Below are positions 17,846-26,629 of a stretch of DNA of 64,000 nucleotides, piece after piece. The stretch is from assembly GCF_020966775.1 (NCBI RefSeq), contig NZ_JAJKFV010000030.1, positions 62,001 to 126,000 of the forward strand, written 5' to 3'. The notes below the pieces were generated by a model that saw only the letters and a program-made list of their open reading frames with translations, had not been told where the DNA came from and did no database searches. The stretch is from Rhodopirellula halodulae. Its GTDB lineage: Bacteria; Planctomycetota; Planctomycetia; Pirellulales; Pirellulaceae. Position numbers and translations under genes: made by a program. Each line of letters starts with the position of its first letter. Within the stretch, counting starts at the first letter, position 1.

Positions 17846-19279
17846 TTAGCTGACCAAGTTCTTCACCACATGACCGTGAACATCCGTCAAACGGAAGTGG
17901 CGGCCTTGGTACTTGAACGTCAGACGTTCGTGGTTGATGCCGAGCAAATGCAAGATGGTCGCGTGCAGGTCATGGATGTGCACTCCGTCACTGGCGACGT
18001 TGTAGCTGAATTCATCCGTTTCGCCGTGCGTCACGCCACCACGAACACCGCCGCCCGCCATCCACATCGTGAAGCATCGCGGATGGTGGTCACGACCAAA
18101 CTTTTCGCCTTCGATCTTCCCTTGCGAATAGGCCGTGCGTCCGAACTCGCCACCCCAAATCACCAGCGTGTCATCGAGCATGCCGTGATCCTTCAAGTCT
18201 TGCAGAAGTGCCGCCGTGGCTTGGTCCGTTCGTTTGGTCGAACGGCGAATCCCCCACGGCAAACCGTTGTGATGATCCCAACCGGGCTGATAAAGCTGAA
18301 TGAACCGAACGCCTTTCTGTGCCAATCGCCGGGCCCGCAAGCAATTCGCTGCATACGTCCCCGGTGTGTTCACGCTGTCGCCGTAACGCTTCAACGTTTC
18401 CTCGGTTTCATCAGAAATATCAGTGACATCAGGCACGGATGCTTGCATTCGAAACGCCATCTCGTATTGAGCAATGTGCGTTTCCAAGACCGGGTCGCTG
18501 GTCATCGCCAATTGCTTCTGATGCAGTGCTTGCATGTGGTCCAAAGCCCGACGACGTCCCTCTCTCGAAATGCCGTTTGGATTGTTGAGATAAAGCACAG
18601 CATCTTCGCTCGCTCGGAAACGCACACCGTCGTACTTGCCAGGCAAGAACCCACTGCCCCACAAGCGTGATACCAAGGGTTGCCCGCTGCGTTCGGTCGA
18701 AACCATGACCACGAAAGCCGGCAAGTCCTCGTTGTCGCTGCCCAGTCCGTACCACATCCACGATCCCATGCTGGGACGACCGGGGAACTGAGATCCGGTC
18801 TGCATCATCGTGACACCAGGACCATGGTTGATGGCTTCGGTGTTCATGGTTTTGATGACGCAGAGATCATCCGCGAATTTCGCGGTGTGCGGCATCAGTT
18901 CGCTCATCCACATCCCGCTTTCGCCATGTTGTTGAAACTTGAATGGCGAACCCACCATCGGCAAACTGGATTGGTGAGCGCTCATGCCCGTCAGACGTTG
19001 TCCCATCCGCACGGACGCAGGCAACTCCTGGCCGTGCATCTTGTTCAACATGGGTTTGTTGTCGAATAAATCAATCTGCGAGGGGCCGCCGGATTGGAAT
19101 AGGAAAATGACACGCTTGGCTTTGGGAGCGTGATGCAGCCCCAACGTGGACGCGTCGGCGGTCGCCGGATTCAGCAAACTGCCCAACGCAATCCCGCCCA
19201 AGCCGTAGCCGAATTTGGCGAGCATTTCGCGGCGAGAGATGTGATTGGCGTCAAAGCCGGTGCAAAGTGATGGATTCAT
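17846..19279 (-). CDS. DUF1501 (sulfatase-like fold) Tat-exported protein
   Basis: 477 aa. The N-terminus SRREMLAKFGYGLGGIALG resembles a twin-arginine signal. The body is a typical DUF1501 protein, which shares the alkaline-phosphatase/sulfatase fold (FLFQSGGPSQIDLFD, VIWGGEFGRTAYSQG, GRDHHPRCFTMWMAGGGVRGG) but without a formylglycine motif. It lies 62 bp downstream of the DUF1553 gene; DUF1549/DUF1553-DUF1501 pairing is a recurrent planctomycete arrangement. Function is unproven and usually assumed to be extracytoplasmic polysaccharide processing. Confidence 0.9.
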   Translation of the reverse strand: MNPSLCTGFDANHISRREMLAKFGYGLGGIALGSLLNPATADASTLGLHHAPKAKRVIFLFQSGGPSQIDLFDNKPMLNKMHGQELPASVRMGQRLTGMSAHQSSLPMVGSPFKFQQHGESGMWMSELMPHTAKFADDLCVIKTMNTEAINHGPGVTMMQTGSQFPGRPSMGSWMWYGLGSDNEDLPAFVVMVSTERSGQPLVSRLWGSGFLPGKYDGVRFRASEDAVLYLNNPNGISREGRRRALDHMQALHQKQLAMTSDPVLETHIAQYEMAFRMQASVPDVTDISDETEETLKRYGDSVNTPGTYAANCLRARRLAQKGVRFIQLYQPGWDHHNGLPWGIRRSTKRTDQATAALLQDLKDHGMLDDTLVIWGGEFGRTAYSQGKIEGEKFGRDHHPRCFTMWMAGGGVRGGVTHGETDEFSYNVASDGVHIHDLHATILHLLGINHERLTFKYQGRHFRLTDVHGHVVKNLVS

Positions 19280-19341
19280 CGTAGGACTCCGATCATTCGG
19301 AAGTGGATATGTGTTGTGAGGAACTCAAGTCGCAAACACGA

Positions 19342-22300
19342 TCACTGATGGTGCAGCGATTCGTTCAAATTTAGGATGGAGCTGACCAAGATCGTTGCTG
19401 CTGCCAACTCGTCGTCCGCAATTTCCGCGTCGTGTTTGGTTTGCCCAACGGCAAGCAACTCTTTCGCCTCATCAGGAGATTCGCGGAACAGTTCAAGTTG
19501 TTCCTCATAGAGATCTCGCAGAATTTCGATCTCGTCCGCATCGGGATGCCGCGACGTCAACATGCGAAAGGCGTTGGTCACCATCTCGGAGGTATCGCTG
19601 GCGTGTTTCTTGATCAGACGTTGGCCCAAGACACGTGACGCTTCGATGAATTGCGGCCCATTGAGCAAAGCCAAGGACTGCAGCGGTGACTGAGTCAGTT
19701 CGCGACGCACCCGGCACACTTCGCGTTTGCCGGAGTTCATTGTGACCATGATGGGAGCCGGAGCGGTTCGTTTCCAAAACGTGTACAGACTGCGCCGGTA
19801 TTGCCCTTTGCCTTCGTCCGCATCCAGCGGATAGTAGGCCATTTCCAAATCGTAGGGCTTCGTCGGTGGGCCACCCACGGTTGGTACCAGCAATCCACTG
19901 ACCGCCAAGGCATTGTCACGGATCATCTCGGCGGTCAAACGGTTGCCTCCCGATCGAGCCAGATACAGATTGTCCGGATCGCGATCACGTTTCTCCGGTG
20001 GCACGATGGGACTTTGTCGATAGGTGCTGGACAGAACCATTTGCCTCAACAAACGACGAACGTCCCACCCCGAGTCGATGAAGTCTCGCGACAACCAATC
20101 CAGCAACTCGGGATGCGTTGGCAGCGAGCCTTGGTTGCCGAAGTCTTCGGGCGTGCGGACCAACCCGTCGCCGAACACCATTTGCCAGTAACGATTCACG
20201 GTCACTCGCGAAACCAATGGGTGGTCGGGTGAAGTCAGCCACTGTGCCAATCCCAGTCGATTTCGTGGTGCGTTTTCGGGGAACTCCGGCAGAAACTCGG
20301 GCGTGTCGGCCGTCACCGGATCAGCAGGTTGGTCATAGACGCCTCGCGAGAGAATGTAGGCGGGGCGCGGTTCCGATTGTTCACGCATGACGGTGATTGC
20401 TGGCGTGGCATCCATCGCGTCGTTCCAACGCTGGCGTGCCAGCGTGACTTTCGCATGTTGCTGCTTCGTCGGTTGGTGCACTCGTTTGAAATAGAATTCT
20501 TGTAGGTCAGTGACTTCCTGGTCGCTCAGCAAAGCGGTTTCTTTGGCGAGGATCTGCTCCAAGGACTTGCCGTCGAATAATTGGCGAGTCTCCAAAGCCG
20601 ACAATGTTTCGTCGAACAGTTGAACCTCGTCGATCATCCCATCTTTGAAACCACGGTCTCGATAACGAGAGCCTAGTGCGAAGTCTTGATAGCCTTCTCG
20701 CCACTGCGTGATGTTGCGAGTCAGGTGGTCTGCCGTGACTTGGGTGCTGGCCAATTCGCCGTCCAGGTAAACCTTCAGTCCGGACGCACGGCTGGAACCA
20801 TCGTAAGTTACCGTCACGTGAGTCCAACGATTGGCTTTCAAAGGCTGAGTCGTTTCGACCGCGATGGCATTGCCGGGCCAGAAGTGAACCAGCCTCGCGG
20901 TCAATCGATCCGCTTTCTTCGTCAGCTCGTACCCGACGGAACCGGCATCGTCCCAGCCGCGAGAGCGACGGAAAAGCACCGCTCGTTCGGTCAGTTCCGG
21001 CGTGTTGAACCACATCGATACGGAGAACGGTTGATCGCGTCGGAAACGTCCCATGCCGGGGAACACCACCGCGTCATCGCCCGTCATCTTCAACGCTTGG
21101 CCAAAACGTCCTGGAGTTGGCTGATTGGATTGGTGCGTGATGGCTCGGAAGCCATGTTCTCCTACCACGGCACGCATGCTTTCGGCAGCAACCTCTCTGT
21201 CGCGTTCATCAACTGCTTCTTCCTTCGTCGCCGCATCAATCGTTTCAAAAGACAGGCGAGCAAGCGGCTTCACCATGGCAACTCGTGTGCGAGCGGTTGC
21301 TTCGATGGTAGACGGGTGGGGTTCGGCCTCCGAGGTTCCGTAGGCTGCTTTCAATTCTTCAGCCAGTCTTTTTCGTTCGTCTCCGGCCAGCCATGCCTTC
21401 CATCGATCTTCGCTGTTTTCTTGGATCCGTTGCAACTTCTGCTCAGCGGATCGCAGCGCGTCGTCCGCAGCGTTCAGTTCCGCATGTTGCTCTTCGGATG
21501 GCAATGGCATCGCTGGAGTTGGTACCGCGTCGGTGAAGTACGAGATCAAGCCTCGTTCATCAACGTTGGCAAAGAACGAACTCAGTGAGTAATAGTCACG
21601 TTGCGTGATGGGGTCGTACTTGTGGTCGTGACAGCGACTGCATTCCATGGTCAGACCCATGAATGCGGTGCCCACGGTGTGCGTACGATCCGCGACGTTC
21701 TCTACGCGAAATTCCTCAATCGCGACGCCGCCTTCTTTCTTGTGCGAGTGCAAGCGATTGAATGTTGTCGCCAAGACCTGCTCGGTCGTCGGATCTGGCA
21801 ATAGGTCACCCGCCAATTGCCATGTGATGAAATCGTCGTAGGGCAAGTTCCTCGCGAATGCGTCGATCACCCAATCACGGTAGGGCCAGACGAATCGCTC
21901 GTCGTCGCGTTGATAGCCGTAGGTATCCGAATACCGAGCCACGTCCAACCACTCGCTTGCCAAACGTTCCGCGCAAGCGTCACTGGTCAGCAGTCGGTCC
22001 ACCACAGTTTCATAGGCGTGCCGCGAGGTATCCTTCAGAAAGGCATCCAGCTCAGCCAGGGTTGGCGGCAATCCGGTCAAATCAAAGGTCACCCGGCGAA
22101 GCCATTTCTCTCGAGTCGATTCATCGTTGGGCGACAGGCCGGCTTGTTCCATTTGAGCCGCCACAAATCGATCGATATCGTTCTTTGCCCAATCACCATG
22201 TTGGGCAGGGTCAGGCACCGATACGATTTCTGGAATCGGTTCGAATGCCCAGTGCTTGTCAAACGGGGCTCCCTCTTCAATCCAGCGATCGAGAATTTCG

Positions 22301-22626
22301 ATCTCTTGGTCGTTCAGGTGTCGCACCGCGTCCAAGGGAGGCATCTTCGAATCGTCGTCCGCATGGATGCGAAGGTGAAGCTCCGAAGATTCGAGGTCGC
22401 CCGGCACGATCCCGAAGTACCCACCGAGATCCTCCGTGGCATGTTCGCGAGAATCCAAGCGAAACGCGGAATCTTGGTTCTCCGCATCGGGGCCGTGGCA
22501 ATGAAAGCATCGATCCGAAAGGATCGGTCGGACGTCTCGATTGAACGAGATCGTCGACTCATCGGCAGCGAAGACGCCACAAAATGGGAGAGCGGCAAAT
22601 GAAGCGATCAGCGTCGGGATACGCAT
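19342..22626 (-). CDS. PSCyt1-DUF1549-LamG-DUF1553 planctomycete cytochrome-like protein
   Basis: 1094-aa exported protein with a signal peptide (MRIPTLIASFAALPFCGVFA). Domain order: PSCyt1 with heme motif CFHCH at residues 40-44 (~25-140); DUF1549/PSCyt2 (~150-360) with a second motif CSRCHDHKYDP; a coiled-coil stretch (~385-420); a concanavalin/LamG-like domain (~490-700); and DUF1553/PSD1 (~790-1060). The LamG-like insert could bind a glycan. It is the first gene of a minus-strand operon with the DUF1501 and Gfo/Idh/MocA genes, and a PAS-AraC regulator gene is transcribed divergently 175 bp away. The redox or hydrolytic activity of this family is not established. Confidence 0.9.
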   Translation of the reverse strand: MRIPTLIASFAALPFCGVFAADESTISFNRDVRPILSDRCFHCHGPDAENQDSAFRLDSREHATEDLGGYFGIVPGDLESSELHLRIHADDDSKMPPLDAVRHLNDQEIEILDRWIEEGAPFDKHWAFEPIPEIVSVPDPAQHGDWAKNDIDRFVAAQMEQAGLSPNDESTREKWLRRVTFDLTGLPPTLAELDAFLKDTSRHAYETVVDRLLTSDACAERLASEWLDVARYSDTYGYQRDDERFVWPYRDWVIDAFARNLPYDDFITWQLAGDLLPDPTTEQVLATTFNRLHSHKKEGGVAIEEFRVENVADRTHTVGTAFMGLTMECSRCHDHKYDPITQRDYYSLSSFFANVDERGLISYFTDAVPTPAMPLPSEEQHAELNAADDALRSAEQKLQRIQENSEDRWKAWLAGDERKRLAEELKAAYGTSEAEPHPSTIEATARTRVAMVKPLARLSFETIDAATKEEAVDERDREVAAESMRAVVGEHGFRAITHQSNQPTPGRFGQALKMTGDDAVVFPGMGRFRRDQPFSVSMWFNTPELTERAVLFRRSRGWDDAGSVGYELTKKADRLTARLVHFWPGNAIAVETTQPLKANRWTHVTVTYDGSSRASGLKVYLDGELASTQVTADHLTRNITQWREGYQDFALGSRYRDRGFKDGMIDEVQLFDETLSALETRQLFDGKSLEQILAKETALLSDQEVTDLQEFYFKRVHQPTKQQHAKVTLARQRWNDAMDATPAITVMREQSEPRPAYILSRGVYDQPADPVTADTPEFLPEFPENAPRNRLGLAQWLTSPDHPLVSRVTVNRYWQMVFGDGLVRTPEDFGNQGSLPTHPELLDWLSRDFIDSGWDVRRLLRQMVLSSTYRQSPIVPPEKRDRDPDNLYLARSGGNRLTAEMIRDNALAVSGLLVPTVGGPPTKPYDLEMAYYPLDADEGKGQYRRSLYTFWKRTAPAPIMVTMNSGKREVCRVRRELTQSPLQSLALLNGPQFIEASRVLGQRLIKKHASDTSEMVTNAFRMLTSRHPDADEIEILRDLYEEQLELFRESPDEAKELLAVGQTKHDAEIADDELAAATILVSSILNLNESLHHQ

Positions 22627-22801
22627 GGGCGGGACTATCTGTCAGATCGATTGAAGGTGGGAGTTCTTTTGCAAACCGAGGCTCCGACGCCGTAGCGAAC
22701 GCTTGGTGGCGGGGAGTTTTCCGTTGCGAAGCGTCTATCATGCACTCGAAATGGTGATCCGTCTTGTACAGTGCGACCTTGGTTTTGGTACGTTTTGCCA
22801 C

Positions 22802-23569
22802 ATGATGCATTCGCAAGTAGAACAAGCTGCCTCGTTTTTCTCGCAATTTCGTGATGCGAAGTCGATCGTTCAATTGTTCGATTTTCTTCCGAATGTCTGT
22901 TTCTACGCGAAGGACGCCGAGCATCGTTACATCGCGGTGAACCGCGCGACGCTGGCGGCGGTGTTCAACTTGACCGAGAAGTCAGAGTTGTTGGGGCGAA
23001 CGGACCGAGAGTTCCAGCCGCCCGCACTGGCGGAGGCGTACCACGCGGAAGATCGCCGGGTGATGGACGGACGAACCACGATCGCCAACCAAGTTTGGCT
23101 GGTGCCTCACGTGCACGGGATGCCGCGATGGTATGTCTCCACCAAGACGCCCTTGTTCGACGACGAGAGTTCGGTCGTAGGGATTGCTGGCGTGATGTAC
23201 CCGATTGAGACGCCGGAGGACCAAGCGGCAATGTTTCAAGAGTTGGGGCCGGTGGTTCAGTTCATCGGTGAGCACTACACCGACACGATTTCGATGAAAG
23301 ACATGGCGGAGATGGCCGAGTTATCGTCGTCCCAATTCAATCAACGTTTTCAAACGCTGTTGCGAATGTCGCCGTCTGAGTTCGTGTTGTCACTGCGAGT
23401 CGACCAAGCCCGACAGTTGTTGATCGAGACCGAGCAACCTCTGGCCGAGGTCGCCGCCGCAGTGGGATTCTATGACCAAAGCCACTTCACCAAACGATTC
23501 CGCCGCGTGACTGGCATGACGCCACGAGCCTATCGCAAACGGTTCCGAGAACAAAAAGGAAGTTCGTAA
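22802..23569 (+). CDS. PAS-sensor AraC-family transcriptional regulator
   Basis: 255 aa from ATG 22802, chosen because the PAS homology begins soon after; a longer frame opens at 22703. The N-terminal PAS domain spans about residues 20-140 (FLPNVCFYAKDAEHRYIAVN, then DDESSVVGIAGVMYPI). The C-terminal AraC double helix-turn-helix spans about 155-250 (ADQARQLL-type first helix pair, VAAAVGFYDQSHFTKRFRRV and TPRAYRKRF). PAS-AraC architecture occurs in planctomycetes and verrucomicrobia. The gene diverges from the DUF1553 operon, so local control of that operon is likely. The ligand of the PAS domain is unknown. Confidence 0.87.
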   Translation: MMHSQVEQAASFFSQFRDAKSIVQLFDFLPNVCFYAKDAEHRYIAVNRATLAAVFNLTEKSELLGRTDREFQPPALAEAYHAEDRRVMDGRTTIANQVWLVPHVHGMPRWYVSTKTPLFDDESSVVGIAGVMYPIETPEDQAAMFQELGPVVQFIGEHYTDTISMKDMAEMAELSSSQFNQRFQTLLRMSPSEFVLSLRVDQARQLLIETEQPLAEVAAAVGFYDQSHFTKRFRRVTGMTPRAYRKRFREQKGSS

Positions 23570-23592
23570 CTCCAATCACCGGCCGGCGGTTC

Positions 23593-23628
23593 GTAGGCCG
23601 GACCGAAGCGAAGCGGAGCTCCGGCAAC
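23593..23628. repeat. 36-bp dispersed hairpin repeat, copy 1
   Basis: This element lies between the convergent AraC and pseudouridine synthase genes. It begins GTAGGCCGGACCGAAGCG and ends GGAGCTCCGGCAAC; the outer GCCGGA and TCCGGC arms can pair. A perfect 36/36 copy in inverted orientation lies at 30184-30219. Both copies sit between convergent genes, which fits a mobile or amplified element used as a bidirectional terminator. Confidence 0.8.
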
Positions 23629-23640
23629 CGCACTTCACGT

Positions 23641-24594
23641 TCAACGTTGGCTTCTCGCCCCGGCGATGAACTTTTCCATGATGCTTGGAAGCGGTGATTC
23701 GAACTGCACTAACTCGCCTGACACCGGGTGATAGAACCCAAGCGTGCTGGCGTGCAACGCGATCCGTTTGCGATTCCATCGCGGGTGTTTCGCTTCGTTG
23801 GGTTGGTACCTCGGGTCGCCCAGCACTGGATGTCCGGCGTTGGCAAACTGCACTCGGACTTGGTTGCGTTGGCTGGTTTCTAGAGTGGCCTCGATCAACG
23901 TCGTGTCACTTCCAAGACTCGATTCGTGCTCGCTCAATCGTCGAAGAACCTTGTAGTGCGTGATGGCTTGTTCGGTGTGCTTGCCCGGTGAGGTTTCGTA
24001 CCGGTTCAAACGCCGACCCGTGGCCAAGTGAGAATCAAACGTTCCCTCCGTTTCTGGCACTTGTCCGAGCACGATCGCATGAAACAAGCGATCCGGTCGG
24101 CGGTCCTTGAATTGTTCAATCAACAGCTCTGCGATCGGTTCGTGTTTTCCGAACACCAGCAGGCCAGAAATTTGACGTTCCAATCGGTGAACGACAAAGG
24201 CTTCTTTCTTCGTCTTGGAATGACTCAGATAGATCGACAGGCGATCAACCAAACTGTTGGGTTCGCCGCGATCGGTCGGCACCGTCAATGTGCCGGCCGA
24301 CTTGTTCACGACCACGATGTGCGGGTCTTCGAAAACAATTTGAAACGTGCGGTCGGACCACTGACGCTTTTTCTCGCGATACCGCTGGTTCTTGTCGAAT
24401 TTGACCGCCACCAAATCGCCGCTCTTCACGGTGGTGCCAACGCTGCGGCATGGATTGCCGTTGATCGTCACGCAGCCGTGATCAATCAGCCCGCGGGCCT
24501 GGGCACGCGAAGTTTCAGAAAGTTCTCGGACGATGACGTCGACGCGTCCTTCGGTGGTTTCGTCGACGGTGGTCGACACGCTGGTGAGCGGCAT
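23641..24594 (-). CDS. RluA/RluD-family pseudouridine synthase with HRLE motif
   Basis: 317 aa from ATG 24594 (a TTG at 24603 is less likely). An N-terminal S4 RNA-binding domain covers about residues 10-65 (DHGCVTINGNPCRSVGTTVK), then the catalytic domain begins with IVFEDPHIVVVNKSAGTLTV. The usual active-site motif HRLDxxTSG reads HRLERQISG, so the catalytic Asp is replaced by Glu139 (GAA codon checked on the minus strand). The downstream motifs RNQVRVQFANAGHPVLGD and LHASTLGFYHP are intact. It may be an altered-activity or RNA-binding-only paralog. Target RNA unknown. Confidence 0.88.
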   Translation of the reverse strand: MPLTSVSTTVDETTEGRVDVIVRELSETSRAQARGLIDHGCVTINGNPCRSVGTTVKSGDLVAVKFDKNQRYREKKRQWSDRTFQIVFEDPHIVVVNKSAGTLTVPTDRGEPNSLVDRLSIYLSHSKTKKEAFVVHRLERQISGLLVFGKHEPIAELLIEQFKDRRPDRLFHAIVLGQVPETEGTFDSHLATGRRLNRYETSPGKHTEQAITHYKVLRRLSEHESSLGSDTTLIEATLETSQRNQVRVQFANAGHPVLGDPRYQPNEAKHPRWNRKRIALHASTLGFYHPVSGELVQFESPLPSIMEKFIAGARSQR

Positions 24595-24672
24595 GAATGG
24601 CAATCAACGGAGGTGCAAATTCGCAAATCGTCCGCCCAGCGAAAGTGCTGAGCGGCGATCGAAACCGCCAGT

Positions 24673-26052
24673 CTATTTCAAATCCGCTGAAAATTGGATG
24701 GCCTGGTTGGGCAAGATGGCATCGCTGACAATCTTCAGATTGTCCGAGGTCGGGCGTGACGCGATCCGGTCGATCGTGCAGGTGCGAGTTTCTCCTGGCA
24801 ACAATCCACGCAAGCTCTGATTGGACCGGACCCCCTCCATCTCGAAATAGGCGTTGCGATAGATGGGGGCGACGCCTTCGTTGGTCACCTGCAACTCCAG
24901 ACTCACTTGGCCGTTCTGTTTGATCGCTTCCGCCTTGGTGACGCGAAAGCGATAGCCCATCGACATGCTGACGTCCTGAATTCGCGGCATCGTTTGATAG
25001 CTGGGTTGGTCGTTCCCGATCATGAAAGAAATGTGGAACTGCCGAACCGCATCCTCGACCGAAACACCGTGAGGCCCGTTGGGCGAAAGGGCCAATTTCT
25101 GGTCGCGGCGAGTGTAATAGTTGAACTCGCCGCCACCCGCTTGCCGCTGCCAACGATCACTTCCGAAGGCGCGCCAGTTCTCTGCATTCCACTTGGAGTG
25201 TTCTTTGGACAGAAACGAATCATCGAACAAGCCGTATTCGAGGGCCAGCAGGTCATCTGAATTCGCGATGGGAGTCGCCTCATCGTCCGCCGCATCAATG
25301 CTGATCATCCAAGGCAGACTGTCAAATTGCTGATCAAGGTGCTTCAGAAATTTGGATTGGAAGTCTTTGGAGGGGAACGTGTCGCCAAGCTTCATCGGTC
25401 CATCGTAGATGTGATACTCGGACCACAGCCCGAAACCGGTTTGCAGGTAGGCGATGCGAGGATCGTTGTCGTAGCGTGACGCGAACTCGGTGTAGAAATC
25501 CAACACGAACTGTTGAAAGCCCTCGTGGGACCAATCGCAGAAGTGAGTTTTCTTGCCCTCGCTTTTGGCAACCGTCTCGTTGTAACCCGGTAAGTCCAGT
25601 ATGAATTGAGGAACCGTGGTTTTCTTGCCTGGGTAGACAAAGCGAAATCGCAGCACCGCCTGATGAGAACGTGACGCGATCTCGTCCAGCAGCTTTTCAA
25701 TCGCGGTGAAATCCCATTGGCCGGGACCGACCGCGACCTCGTCGTAACCGCAATAACGAAATTCCAGCGAGATCGCATCGGTCGCCACGTCTTCGTGGTC
25801 GTGCCAGAGCACCACTCCGGTCATTGGCTGGACCGAGTCGATTTCCGCCTGCAACGGAACCGATCGACGGATCTCAGCCGACGGTTCGGCAGCACTCGCG
25901 GTGACGCAAACCAAAACGATTGCGACTTGCACCGACGACCAAATCGCAAACGCACGCGATCCGTTGCCGGCCCATCGCGAATGAAATTGCGAAGTCAGTT
26001 GTGAAGTCTGTGTCAGTCGGGAAGTCGATCGAGAAACGCATGAGTTCTTCAT
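24673..26052 (-). CDS. exported TIM-barrel glycoside-hydrolase-like protein (DUF4832-like)
   Basis: 459 aa, ATG start. A hydrophobic segment near residues 35-55 (ending ASA) probably serves as signal peptide after a polar N-terminus. The body resembles a (beta/alpha)8 glycosidase-like fold: SLEFRYCGYDEV, a helix LLDEIASRSHQAVLRFRFVYP, then FASRYDNDPRIAYLQTGFGLWSEYH, where the Glu of LWSE sits like a barrel acid residue. The C-terminal ~120 residues form a beta-sandwich (GYRFRVTKAEAIKQNGQVSL, LLPGETRTC). This is most like DUF4832-type proteins; the family assignment is tentative and no substrate can be named. It overlaps the preceding small gene by 4 bp. Confidence 0.6.
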   Translation of the reverse strand: MKNSCVSRSTSRLTQTSQLTSQFHSRWAGNGSRAFAIWSSVQVAIVLVCVTASAAEPSAEIRRSVPLQAEIDSVQPMTGVVLWHDHEDVATDAISLEFRYCGYDEVAVGPGQWDFTAIEKLLDEIASRSHQAVLRFRFVYPGKKTTVPQFILDLPGYNETVAKSEGKKTHFCDWSHEGFQQFVLDFYTEFASRYDNDPRIAYLQTGFGLWSEYHIYDGPMKLGDTFPSKDFQSKFLKHLDQQFDSLPWMISIDAADDEATPIANSDDLLALEYGLFDDSFLSKEHSKWNAENWRAFGSDRWQRQAGGGEFNYYTRRDQKLALSPNGPHGVSVEDAVRQFHISFMIGNDQPSYQTMPRIQDVSMSMGYRFRVTKAEAIKQNGQVSLELQVTNEGVAPIYRNAYFEMEGVRSNQSLRGLLPGETRTCTIDRIASRPTSDNLKIVSDAILPNQAIQFSADLK

Positions 26053-26339
26053 TCAAAGTCCGCCGGTTCTTGTTTAATTTGTGCGATGATCCGTTTGGCT
26101 TCCTCCGCATCGCGTTCCAGGGTTTTGACCTGGACCCAACCCGGTGCTTCAGCTCGGAAACCAGCGGTGAAACCACCGACCGCAACCGCGCGGATGCCCG
26201 CGTCTGCCAAAATGCTGACCAGCACGGTTGCAGCGGGCTCGTTGGAGCGTTCCGCAACGGTGACCAAGGTGGCATCGTCCAGATCCAACTTCGGATCGGC
26301 CGGTTGATTCGGGTCATGCGGTGGAATCGATTGAGTCAT
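26049..26339 (-). CDS. small DUF2007-like protein
   Basis: 96 aa from ATG 26339. The N-terminal ~22 residues are Pro/Asp-rich and the rest forms a compact alpha/beta unit: TLVTVAERSNEPAATVLVSI, GIRAVAVGG and VQVKTLERDAEEAKRIIAQI. This matches the pattern of DUF2007 putative signal-transducing proteins, which are small ferredoxin-like folds. Its stop overlaps the next start (ATGA at 26049-26052), so it is probably translationally coupled to the glycosidase-like gene. Specific function unknown. The 290 bp upstream (26340-26629) separate it from the divergent kinase gene and hold no evident gene. Confidence 0.75.
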   Translation of the reverse strand: MTQSIPPHDPNQPADPKLDLDDATLVTVAERSNEPAATVLVSILADAGIRAVAVGGFTAGFRAEAPGWVQVKTLERDAEEAKRIIAQIKQEPADFE

Positions 26340-26629
26340 TGTGAATTTCCTGGTGAAAAGCGATTGCCATCGGAAAGGCCCGCCCACGCCGGTTCTCGGA
26401 ATGATGCGAGCCGCCTTGCGATCGCAGTCACCAGGATACAACAACGGGAAGCGATGTTTGCTAAAAGCTTCGCTTTACGCATTCCTTGACCGATGAATGG
26501 CTTGGCACCTACTTCGATGAAGCAGATTGCGGCTCTAAGAAATACATTGGTTGACGAAGCTTTTTGCGAGTCGATGAGACGACGTTTCTGCAGTGGTCGC
26601 GAGGACAATCTTCGCGATACAATCTCGGC

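Noticed and set aside
20686-21588. 300-codon plus-strand frame inside the DUF1553 gene
   Set aside because: Antisense to a well-supported multi-domain gene and without recognisable features.
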